Origin: Pseudothauera nasutitermitis
Lineage (GTDB): Bacteria; Pseudomonadota; Gammaproteobacteria; Burkholderiales; Rhodocyclaceae
DNA length: 64,000 bases
NCBI RefSeq assembly: GCF_004801295.1
Contig: NZ_SSOC01000007.1
Span: forward strand, 62,001 to 126,000
Direction: 5' to 3'
Within the stretch, counting starts at the first letter, position 1; each line of letters begins with the position of its first letter. This document shows, in pieces, positions 1-7,336 of this stretch. A program made the position numbers and the translations under genes. A model generated the notes under the pieces. That model was not told the DNA's origin. It saw nothing but the letters and a program-made list of their open reading frames with translations, and ran no database searches.

Positions 1-867
1 GTGGGCGCGCTCGGCGGCGCCGTGACCCACCTCGACCGCATGTGGAACTACGCCGCCGGCGTGCACCACCCGTGCCCGCGCAAGCCCCGGCACGGCCTCT
101 CCCTGGTGCCGCCGCGCTCCGCACTGTGGCTGGACGCCCGCGGCGCACGCATCGGCCCGCGCCCGCTGGTCACCGGCTTCGACACCCGCGACCTGGTCAC
201 CCAGGTCTGCCGGGGGCGGCCGGCGCATTCCTGGCAGTTGATGAACCGGCGCATCGCGCTGAAGGAACTGGCCGTCTCCGGCGCCGAATTCAACCCGTCG
301 ATCCGCGAGCGCCGCCCGCTCGCCTTCCTGCGCGACCTGCTGTTCGGCAACCGCTGGCTGTACGAACAGATGGTCGGCCCGTGCCTCGACTTCGTCACTG
401 CGGACACCCTGCCCGAACTGGTCGCGCGCATGAACGCGCTCAACGGCGACGACGCCGTCGACCCGACCGCCGTGCGCGCCGCCGCCGAAGCCTACGACGC
501 GGCCATCGACCGCGGCCCGCCCTACGCCGACGAACAGCTCCAGCGCATCGAACTGCTGCGGCGCTGGAAGGGCGACCGCATCCGCACCTGCAGATTCCAG
601 AAGATCCTCGACCCGCGCGCCGGCCCGCTGATCGCCGTGCGCGAATTCATCATCAGCCGCAAGAGCCTGGGCGGCATCCAGACCGATCTCGACTGCCGCG
701 TGCTCGACCTCGGCGGCCGGCCGATTCCCGGCCTCTACGCCGCCGGCGAGGCGGCCGGTTTCGGCGGCGGCGGCATGCACGGCCTGCGCGCGCTGGAAGG
801 CACCTTCCTCGGCGGCTGCGTGCTCGGCGGGCGCATCGCCGGGCAACAGGCCGCACGCGACACCTGA
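1..867 (+). CDS. FAD-binding dehydrogenase, C-terminal part (cut by window edge)
   Basis: The reading frame is open from the first base, so the N-terminal FAD (Rossmann) domain lies outside the window and the true start is not visible. The visible 288 codons end with a glycine-rich segment GLYAAGEAAGFGGGG (about codons 244–258) followed by LRALEGTFLGG. This is the C-terminal FAD-contact region typical of the fumarate reductase/3-ketosteroid dehydrogenase-like flavoprotein superfamily. The substrate cannot be told from this part. It is followed after 14 bp by a ThDP-dependent enzyme on the same strand, suggesting a shared catabolic operon. Confidence 0.75.
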   Translation: MGALGGAVTHLDRMWNYAAGVHHPCPRKPRHGLSLVPPRSALWLDARGARIGPRPLVTGFDTRDLVTQVCRGRPAHSWQLMNRRIALKELAVSGAEFNPSIRERRPLAFLRDLLFGNRWLYEQMVGPCLDFVTADTLPELVARMNALNGDDAVDPTAVRAAAEAYDAAIDRGPPYADEQLQRIELLRRWKGDRIRTCRFQKILDPRAGPLIAVREFIISRKSLGGIQTDLDCRVLDLGGRPIPGLYAAGEAAGFGGGGMHGLRALEGTFLGGCVLGGRIAGQQAARDT

Positions 868-881
868 ACAGGAGACCCCCC

Positions 882-2615
882 ATGAAGAAGACCGGCGCCT
901 GGCTGGCCGTACACGCCCTGGAACGGCTCGGCATCCGCTACACCTTCGGCATTCCCGGCGTGCACAACACCGAGCTGTACGACGAACTCAACAACTCCGC
1001 GCACATCACCCCCGTGCTGGTCACCCACGAGGGCGGCGGCGCCTTCATGGCCGACGCGGTGAGCCGCTGCGGCGACCACACCGGCACGCTGGTGATCGTG
1101 CCCGCGGCCGGCGCCACGCATGCCGCCAGCGGCATCGGCGAAGCCTTTCTCGACGGCATTCCCATGCTGGTGCTGTGCGGCGGCATCCGTACCGATCTGG
1201 ACAAACGCTACCAGCTTCACGAGATCGACCAGCACGCCTTCCTCAAGCCGCTCACCAAGGCCACCTTCAGGATCGAGCGGCACGCCGACATCGTGCCCAC
1301 GCTGTACGAGGCCCACCGCATCGCCAACGCGGACGAGCCGGGGCCGGTGTTCGTGGAAATCCCGGTGAACCTGCAACTCTTTCCCGGCGAGGTGGACGCC
1401 CTGCCCGAACCGCCCGCGCCCGCCGCGCCGCCACTGCCCGATGCGGAACAGATCCGCCGCGCCGCCGACCTGCTGCTCGGCGCGCGCAGCCCCGGCCTGT
1501 TCGTCGGCTGGGGCGCGCGCCACGCCGAGGCGGAAACGCGCGCCATCGCCGAATGGCTGCAGGCTCCGGTGGCCACCACCCTGCAGGGGCTGGCCGCCTT
1601 CCATGCCGACCATCCGCTGCATGCCGGCTTCGGCTTCGGTCCCGCCGCCGTGCCCGCCGCGCGCAAAGCCTTTGCCGGCTGCGACGCCCTGCTCGCCGTG
1701 GGCACGCGCTTCGGCGAGATCGCCACCGGCAGCTTCGGCGTGGAAGTGCCCGAGGCGCTGATCCACGCGGACATCAACCCCGCCGTGTTCGACGCCAACT
1801 ACCCCGCCGCCGTGCGCCTGCCCGGCGACGCCCGCGCGGTACTCGGCGCGCTGCTCGCCGAACTGCGCGCACGCGGCGCCGCGCGTCCGCACAACCAGGC
1901 CCTGCACGCGCAACTGCAGCGCGACAAGGCCGCCTATGCGGACGAATGGCTGCGCCACGACAGCGCCGGGCGGGTCAACCCGGCGCGCTTCTTCGCCGCC
2001 CTGCGCGCGACCGTGGCGGACGACGCCATCACCGTGGTCGACGACGGCAACCACACCTATCTCACCGCCGAACTGTTCCCCCTGCGCGGGCGCGGCCAGG
2101 CCATCCTGCCCACCGACTTCAACGCCATGGGCTACGCCGTGCCGGCGGCCATCGGCGCGCGCCTCGCCAACCCGGCGCAGGAAGTGTTCGCCATCGTCGG
2201 CGACGGCGCCTTCATGATGACCTGCATGGAACTGGCCACCGCCAGCCGGCTGGGCCTCGGCCTGGTGTGCTACGTGTTCCACGACGGCGAACTGTCGCAG
2301 ATCGCCCAGGCGCAGGAGATTCCGTACAAGCGCAAGCCGTGCACCGCGCTGGGCGCGCTCGACTGCGAAGGCGTGGCGCGCGCCACCGGCGCGGCCTTCG
2401 TCGCCATCGCCAACGACGCGGAAGTGGAAACCGGCATCGCCGCCGCGCGCGCCAAGGCCGCCCGGGGCCGGCCGGTGGTGGTGGACGTGGCCATCGACTA
2501 CAGCAAGCGCACCGCCTTCACCCAGGGCGCGGTGCGCACCAATTTCCGCCGCTTCCCGCTTGCCCAGCGCCTGCGCATGGTCGCCCGCGCGGTGGGCCGG
2601 CGCATCACCGGATGA
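882..2615 (+). CDS. Thiamine diphosphate-dependent enzyme (acetolactate synthase/benzoylformate decarboxylase-like)
   Basis: A 577-aa protein with the three-domain layout of ThDP enzymes. The N-terminal pyrimidine-binding domain has the activating glutamate (VTHEGGGAF, Glu50). A central domain follows, and the C-terminal pyrophosphate-binding domain carries GDGAFMM near residue 440. The second half of the cofactor motif, normally an Asn pair or NDG, reads FHDGELSQI here, so the usual Asn is His. The start follows GGAG at 871. Adjacent flavoprotein, Crp-type regulator and aldehyde dehydrogenase genes suggest a 2-oxo-acid decarboxylase or carboligase role rather than branched-chain amino acid synthesis, and no small AHAS subunit gene is nearby. 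The substrate is unknown. Confidence 0.8.
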   Translation: MKKTGAWLAVHALERLGIRYTFGIPGVHNTELYDELNNSAHITPVLVTHEGGGAFMADAVSRCGDHTGTLVIVPAAGATHAASGIGEAFLDGIPMLVLCGGIRTDLDKRYQLHEIDQHAFLKPLTKATFRIERHADIVPTLYEAHRIANADEPGPVFVEIPVNLQLFPGEVDALPEPPAPAAPPLPDAEQIRRAADLLLGARSPGLFVGWGARHAEAETRAIAEWLQAPVATTLQGLAAFHADHPLHAGFGFGPAAVPAARKAFAGCDALLAVGTRFGEIATGSFGVEVPEALIHADINPAVFDANYPAAVRLPGDARAVLGALLAELRARGAARPHNQALHAQLQRDKAAYADEWLRHDSAGRVNPARFFAALRATVADDAITVVDDGNHTYLTAELFPLRGRGQAILPTDFNAMGYAVPAAIGARLANPAQEVFAIVGDGAFMMTCMELATASRLGLGLVCYVFHDGELSQIAQAQEIPYKRKPCTALGALDCEGVARATGAAFVAIANDAEVETGIAAARAKAARGRPVVVDVAIDYSKRTAFTQGAVRTNFRRFPLAQRLRMVARAVGRRITG

Positions 2616-2737
2616 GCCTCATCGCCACACCTCTGCCCCACGGCCGGCGCCTCGCGCCGTGGCCGCGTGCGCCGCAGCATGAACCGCGGCGCGCCTTCCG
2701 TCATACTCTGCGCATCACGGCAACCGCGGAGACCGCC

Positions 2738-3412
2738 ATGGCCGAATCCGACGCCTGGCACGCACGTGTGGCCGGCGGGCGCTGGTTCTCGCGCATCTCG
2801 CCCGAGCTGCAAGGCTTCCTGCTCGGCGCCGCGCGCACGCGCCGGCTGGCCGCCGGCCAACGCCTGTTCGCGCGCGGCGACCCCGCCGACGGCCTGTACT
2901 GCGTGGTCGATGGCGCGCTGCGCGTCAGCGGCATCGCCGAATCCGGCAAGGAGGCGCTGCTGGTCTACCTGGAACCGCCCAACTGGTTCGGCGAGATCGC
3001 CCTGTTCGACGGCGGCCCGCGCACCCATGACGCCTGGGCGGTGGACGCCTGCACGCTGCTGCACGTGCCGCGTGCGGCCCTGCAGGGGCTGCTCGACGAA
3101 CACCCGCGCCACTGGCGCGAACTGGCCCTGCTGCTCGCCGACAAGCTGCGCCTGACCTTCGTCGCCCTGGAAGCCCTGGCGCTGATGCCCGCGCCGCAGC
3201 GCGTCCGCCAGCGCCTGGCGATGATCGCCGACGGCTACGGCGAAGGCCGGCCCGGCACGCTGATCCGCATCCCGCAGGAAGAACTTGCGCAGATGGTGGC
3301 GCTGTCCCGCCAGACCACCAACCAGATCCTCAAGGAACTGGCCGCGCAGGGCGCCGTGCGCCTGCACCGGGGCGGCATCGAAGTGCTCGACCCGGCCGCG
3401 CTGCGCGCCTGA
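2738..3412 (+). CDS. Crp/Fnr-family transcriptional regulator
   Basis: A 224-aa protein with an N-terminal cyclic-nucleotide-binding-like beta-barrel (about residues 25–140, including LFARGDPADGLYCVVDGALRV and FGEIALFDGGPRTHDA). The C-terminal winged helix-turn-helix (about 165–215) has a recognition segment QMVALSRQTTNQILKEL. The cysteine cluster of true Fnr proteins is not present, so oxygen sensing by an Fe-S cluster is unlikely. The GEIALFDG...RTHDA stretch resembles cAMP-type sensors, but the Arg-Ser pair that binds cAMP phosphate in Crp is not seen. It lies between the ThDP enzyme and an aldehyde dehydrogenase (7 bp downstream) and probably regulates this cluster. Confidence 0.88.
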   Translation: MAESDAWHARVAGGRWFSRISPELQGFLLGAARTRRLAAGQRLFARGDPADGLYCVVDGALRVSGIAESGKEALLVYLEPPNWFGEIALFDGGPRTHDAWAVDACTLLHVPRAALQGLLDEHPRHWRELALLLADKLRLTFVALEALALMPAPQRVRQRLAMIADGYGEGRPGTLIRIPQEELAQMVALSRQTTNQILKELAAQGAVRLHRGGIEVLDPAALRA

Positions 3413-3419
3413 ACGCCCC

Positions 3420-4880
3420 ATGTCGCCCGATCTTTCCGCCCCGAACACCCGCGCAATCGAACGCGCGCGCATGCGCGAAGTGTTCGAGCGCCAGCAGGCC
3501 ACCGCGCTGCGCTGGCGCACCGCCAGCGCCGCCGAGCGCGGTGCGCGCATCCGTACCCTGCTCGACGCGCTGCTCGCGCGGCGCACGGAATTCCACGAAG
3601 CTTTCCGCCTCGACTTCCGCAAACCGGAAGCCGAGGTCGAACTCAGCGAATTCCTCCCGGTGGTCGAGGAAGCCCGCCTGGCGCTGCGCAATCTGCACCG
3701 CTGGATGCGCCCGCGCGCGGTGCGCCCCACCCTGGCAATGCTGGGCACGCGCGCCTGGGTGCAGTGGCAGCCGCGCGGCCGCGCGCTGATCATCGCGCCG
3801 TGGAACTACCCGCTGAGCCTGTGCGCCGGCCCGCTGATCTCCGCGCTGGCCGCCGGCGATCCGGTGATCCTCAAGCCCTCGGAAATGACCCCGCACGTGG
3901 CGGCCGTGCTCGCGCGGGTGATCGGGGAAAGCTTCCCGCCGGAGGAAGTGGCGCTTTTCGAAGGCGCCGAGGACACCGCGCGCGCGCTGCTGGAACTGCC
4001 CTTCGAGCACATCTTCTTCACCGGTTCGCCCGCGGTCGGCAAACAGGTCATGGCCGCCGCCGCCGAACATCTGGCCAGCGTCACACTGGAACTGGGCGGC
4101 AAATCGCCGGCCATCGTCACGCCCGGCGCCGACCTCGCCAACGCCGCCGAAACGCTGATGTGGGGCAAGTTCCTCAACGCCGGGCAGACCTGCATCGCCC
4201 CGGACCACGTGTATGTGCATGCCGGCATCCGCGACGATTTCGTCGCGCGCTGCCGGGCCGTGCTCGACGCGCGCTACGGTGCGGACGCCGAAGCCCGGCG
4301 CGCCAATGCGGACTTCGCCCGCATCGTCAACGCGCGCCACGCGCAGCGCCTCGTCGGCCTGCTCGACGACGCCGTGCAGCGCGGCGCGCGCGTGCTGCAC
4401 GGTGGCGAAACGGACGTGGCGGCCTGCTACGTCGCCCCGACGCTGCTCGACCACATCCCGGCGGACGCGCGCATCCAGCACGAGGAAATCTTCGGCCCGC
4501 TGCTGCCCGTCCTGCCCTACGAATCGCTCGACGAGGTCGCCGCCGAACTCGACGCTCGCCCCAAGCCGCTCGCCCTCTATCTGTGGAGCACGCAGCGCGC
4601 GGAAATCGACGCCTTCCTGGCGCGCACCACCTCCGGCGGCGCCTGCATCAACCACTGCGTGAGCCATTTCGCCCACGGCAACCTGCCCTTCGGCGGGGTG
4701 AACCACTCCGGCCTGGGCAAGGCCCACGGCCGCCACGGCTTCGAAACCTTCTCCCACGAACGCGCCGTGCTGCGCGCGCCAGCCTGGGCGCCCGCGCGCC
4801 TGTTCCAGCCACCCTACGCCGCGCATCGGCTCCGCCTGATCCGCTGCGTGGTCGATGCGCTGCGCTGGCTGAGCCGCTGA
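3420..4880 (+). CDS. Aldehyde dehydrogenase, class 3-like (coniferyl aldehyde dehydrogenase type)
   Basis: A 486-aa NAD(P)-dependent aldehyde dehydrogenase. The cofactor-binding segment APWNYPLSLC is followed by the general-base Glu224 in LELGGKSP and the catalytic nucleophile Cys258 in GQTCIAPD. The 34-residue spacing is that of the ALDH superfamily. The short N-terminus and the LPFGGVNHSGLGKAHGRHGF C-terminal block are typical of the ALDH3/coniferyl aldehyde dehydrogenase branch. It starts 7 bp after the Crp-type regulator gene and is likely co-transcribed with it. Probable role: oxidation of an aryl or alkyl aldehyde to the acid. The exact substrate is not determinable. Confidence 0.88.
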   Translation: MSPDLSAPNTRAIERARMREVFERQQATALRWRTASAAERGARIRTLLDALLARRTEFHEAFRLDFRKPEAEVELSEFLPVVEEARLALRNLHRWMRPRAVRPTLAMLGTRAWVQWQPRGRALIIAPWNYPLSLCAGPLISALAAGDPVILKPSEMTPHVAAVLARVIGESFPPEEVALFEGAEDTARALLELPFEHIFFTGSPAVGKQVMAAAAEHLASVTLELGGKSPAIVTPGADLANAAETLMWGKFLNAGQTCIAPDHVYVHAGIRDDFVARCRAVLDARYGADAEARRANADFARIVNARHAQRLVGLLDDAVQRGARVLHGGETDVAACYVAPTLLDHIPADARIQHEEIFGPLLPVLPYESLDEVAAELDARPKPLALYLWSTQRAEIDAFLARTTSGGACINHCVSHFAHGNLPFGGVNHSGLGKAHGRHGFETFSHERAVLRAPAWAPARLFQPPYAAHRLRLIRCVVDALRWLSR

Positions 4881-4925
4881 AATCTCATTCGCGCCAAGGG
4901 GTTAAATTCTGTCCCGCGCCCTACC

Positions 4926-4948
4926 CATGCCGATAGGATTCGGGCATG
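4926..4948 (+). repeat. Short hairpin upstream of yfiR
   Basis: CATGCC (4926–4931) is complementary to GGCATG (4943–4948) with an 11-nt loop. It lies between the aldehyde dehydrogenase stop and yfiR. It has no T-tract, so it is either a weak transcription or mRNA-stability element or chance. Confidence 0.3.
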
Positions 4949-5013
4949 CTGCGGGCAGCGTGAGACGGCATCGCCCATTTGCGTTCCGTCCCCCACCCGA
5001 CTCCCATCCGCCG

Positions 5014-5571
5014 ATGAACCAGTCCGCCCGCCAGCGTCTTCTCTCCCTGCTCGCCATCCTGGCCCTGCTCGGCGCGCCGCGCCCCGCGAACGCGGACGAC
5101 GCCCCGGCACAGGTTCAGGAGCCCGAAGCCGCGCGCGTGGTGCTCGGCATCCTGGGCTACTCGCGCTGGCCCGCCACGCTGGATGCCTACCGCCTGTGCA
5201 TCGCCGGCCGTGCGGACGAACTCGCCGCCCTGCACGCGCATCCGGCCACGGTGGCGCAGCGCCCGGTACACGTCCACGACATCTCGCTCGACGACCCGCA
5301 ACTGGCCTCGGCCTGCGACGCGCTGTATCTGGGCGCCGGCATCCCGCCCGCCCAGCGCCTCCAGGTACTCGGCGCGCTCGGCGACCTGCCGGTGCTGACC
5401 ATCAATACGGCCGACGGGGAATGCAGCGAGGGCAGCATGTTCTGCCTGCGCCCGGGCGACGCGCACAGCGGCGCCACCCTGCTGCTCAACCTGGACGCCA
5501 TCGCGCGCAGCGGCATCCGCGTCAATCCGCGCGTGCTGCAGATCACCCGCCGCGAGTCCGCCACGCCATGA
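5014..5571 (+). CDS. yfiR: YfiR-family periplasmic repressor of the diguanylate cyclase YfiN
   Basis: A 185-aa exported protein with a signal peptide at residues 1–28 (ending ANA). It carries a DUF4154/YfiR domain. Four cysteines at 62, 101, 137 and 144 have spacings of 39 and 7, the same as I recall for the two disulfide pairs of Pseudomonas aeruginosa YfiR (71/110 and 145/152). In the known system YfiR binds the periplasmic domain of YfiN and holds the cyclase off; oxidation state and envelope stress release it. The stop overlaps the yfiN start by ATGA and yfiB follows directly, which makes the assignment strong. Confidence 0.88.
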   Translation: MNQSARQRLLSLLAILALLGAPRPANADDAPAQVQEPEAARVVLGILGYSRWPATLDAYRLCIAGRADELAALHAHPATVAQRPVHVHDISLDDPQLASACDALYLGAGIPPAQRLQVLGALGDLPVLTINTADGECSEGSMFCLRPGDAHSGATLLLNLDAIARSGIRVNPRVLQITRRESATP

Positions 5572-6824
5572 CCCGGCCACGCACGCCCACCGGCCTCGCC
5601 AACCTGCTGCAGCGCGCACACCTGCGCGTGACGCTGCTCGCCATTGCGCTGGTCGGCGTGTCGCTGCTGGTGGTCGCGCTGTTCAGCCTGCGCGCCTACG
5701 TTTCCGACAACCTCCAGCTGGCCGCGCGCATGGCGGCCTACAATGTCGAGGCGCCGATGGTGTTCGGCGACCGCGATGCCGCGCGCGAGGCGCTCGCCGT
5801 GCTCGGCCACAGCCAGCCGATCGCGGCGATCCACGCGCGCGATACCCGCAATGCCCATTTCGTCAGTTGGGAGGCCCCCACCTCGGCGCTGCGCGCGCTG
5901 GAGCAGGCGTTCGCGCGCTTCGCGCTGGGCGGCCCGTCCACCGCGCCGGTGCAGTTTCACGGGCAGCCCCTCGGCACCGTCGAAGTCCATGGCTCCGGGC
6001 GCGACCTGCTGTCCTTCATCGGCATCGGCCTGCTGTGCGTACTGCTGTGCGTGGCACTCAGCGGACTGGCCGCGCTGCGCATGTCGCGACGGGCCAGCCG
6101 CAGAATCGCCGCGCCGCTGCAGGAGCTGGCACGGACCATTTCCGCGGCCCGTCAGGCCCGCCAGTTCCATGTGCGCGTGGGCGGCGCGGGCATCACCGAA
6201 CTGCAGCAGCTCGGCGACGATTTCAACGCCCTGCTCGCCGAACTGGAGCGCTGGCAGGCGCAGCTGCGCCAGGAGAGCGAATCGCTCGAATATCTGGCGC
6301 GCCACGATCCGCTCACCGGACTGGCCAACCGCCGCCGCTTCCAGCAGGAACTCGAGGAGCGCCTGCTCGCCGCCAGCCTCGAAAACGGCAGGCTGGCCGT
6401 GCTGTTCATCGACGGCGACGACTTCAAGACGATCAACGACGAACTCGGCCACGAGGCCGGCGACGAAGTGCTGCGCGTCACCGCCCACCGCCTGCGCGCG
6501 CAGGTGCGCGACAACGACCTGATCGCCCGCCTGGGTGGCGACGAATTCGCCGTGGTGCTCGGTCCGTTCACCGACGGCGAGCAGGCCAGCCGCGTGGCCG
6601 GCGACATCCTGTGCGCCATGCGCAACCCCATCGCACTGCCAGGCGGCCGCCTGGTGAATACCACCCTGAGCATCGGCATCGCCCTCTACCCCCGTCACGG
6701 GGAAGACGCCGCCAGTCTGGTGCGCGCCGCCGACACGGCCATGTACCGCGTCAAGCAGGGCGGGCGCAACGACTTCCGCGTCGCCGAACCGATCCGCCCG
6801 ACCCTTGGAGATTCCGTTTCATGA
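5568..6824 (+). CDS. yfiN: Membrane diguanylate cyclase YfiN/TpbB type (CHASE8–HAMP–GGDEF)
   Basis: A 418-aa inner-membrane protein. TM1 is about residues 20–42, a periplasmic sensor domain runs 43–147, TM2 is 148–172 and HAMP about 173–225. The GGDEF domain (240–405) has the signature GGDEF at 323–327. The product-inhibition I-site RxxD is intact (RDND, 314–317) and sits five residues before GGDEF, so c-di-GMP feedback inhibition is expected. It makes c-di-GMP from two GTP. Translational coupling to yfiR and yfiB on either side supports the YfiBNR signalling module, which controls biofilm and exopolysaccharide in other bacteria. Confidence 0.9.
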   Translation: MTRPRTPTGLANLLQRAHLRVTLLAIALVGVSLLVVALFSLRAYVSDNLQLAARMAAYNVEAPMVFGDRDAAREALAVLGHSQPIAAIHARDTRNAHFVSWEAPTSALRALEQAFARFALGGPSTAPVQFHGQPLGTVEVHGSGRDLLSFIGIGLLCVLLCVALSGLAALRMSRRASRRIAAPLQELARTISAARQARQFHVRVGGAGITELQQLGDDFNALLAELERWQAQLRQESESLEYLARHDPLTGLANRRRFQQELEERLLAASLENGRLAVLFIDGDDFKTINDELGHEAGDEVLRVTAHRLRAQVRDNDLIARLGGDEFAVVLGPFTDGEQASRVAGDILCAMRNPIALPGGRLVNTTLSIGIALYPRHGEDAASLVRAADTAMYRVKQGGRNDFRVAEPIRPTLGDSVS

Positions 6825-7336
6825 TCACCCATCGACCCCGCCTCCACCCGTTCATCGCCCTCGTGGCCGTCTGCCTGGCCGCACTGGCGCTCGCCGGCTG
6901 CCAGAGCAATCCCCCCCAGGCATCCGCCGGGCTGAGCACAGAACAGATCGCCGCATTGCGCGCGGAAGGCTTCGAGCCCGGCGACGACGGCATGGAGTTC
7001 AGCACCTCCGACCGCCTGCTGTTCGGTTCCGACGAAGCCATGCTGGCGCCGCAGGCGCGCGTGGCGGTCGAGCGCATCGGCCGCCTGCTGGTCCGCCTGG
7101 ATATTTCCAGCGTGCGCGTGGATGGCCACACCGACGACACCGGCACGCCCGCCCACAACGACCAGCTCTCGCTCCAGCGCGCCGCCAGCGTGGCCGATGC
7201 GCTGGCCGATGCCGGCTTTCCGCGCGAGCGCCTGAACGCGCGCGGCCTGGGCAGCAGCATGCCGATCGCCGACAACCAGAGCACCGAAGGCCGTCAGCAG
7301 AACCGCCGCGTGGTCATCGTCATCGTTTCGCCGTAG
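6821..7336 (+). CDS. yfiB: OmpA/Pal-type outer-membrane lipoprotein YfiB
   Basis: A 171-aa lipoprotein. The signal peptide ends in lipobox LAGC with Cys27 as the lipidated residue. The C-terminal OmpA-like peptidoglycan-binding domain (about 55–168) contains DGHTDDTG and ends NRRVVIVI. In the known YfiBNR system the outer-membrane lipoprotein sequesters YfiR and thereby activates YfiN. The start overlaps the yfiN stop (ATGA). The last 17 bp overlap the convergent gene on the minus strand. Confidence 0.88.
   Translation: MITHRPRLHPFIALVAVCLAALALAGCQSNPPQASAGLSTEQIAALRAEGFEPGDDGMEFSTSDRLLFGSDEAMLAPQARVAVERIGRLLVRLDISSVRVDGHTDDTGTPAHNDQLSLQRAASVADALADAGFPRERLNARGLGSSMPIADNQSTEGRQQNRRVVIVIVSP

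Noticed and set aside
735-2282. A 515-codon minus-strand frame opposite the ThDP enzyme
   Set aside because: Low-complexity Gly/Ala/His/Gln translation typical of antisense shadow frames; the sense gene has clear motifs.
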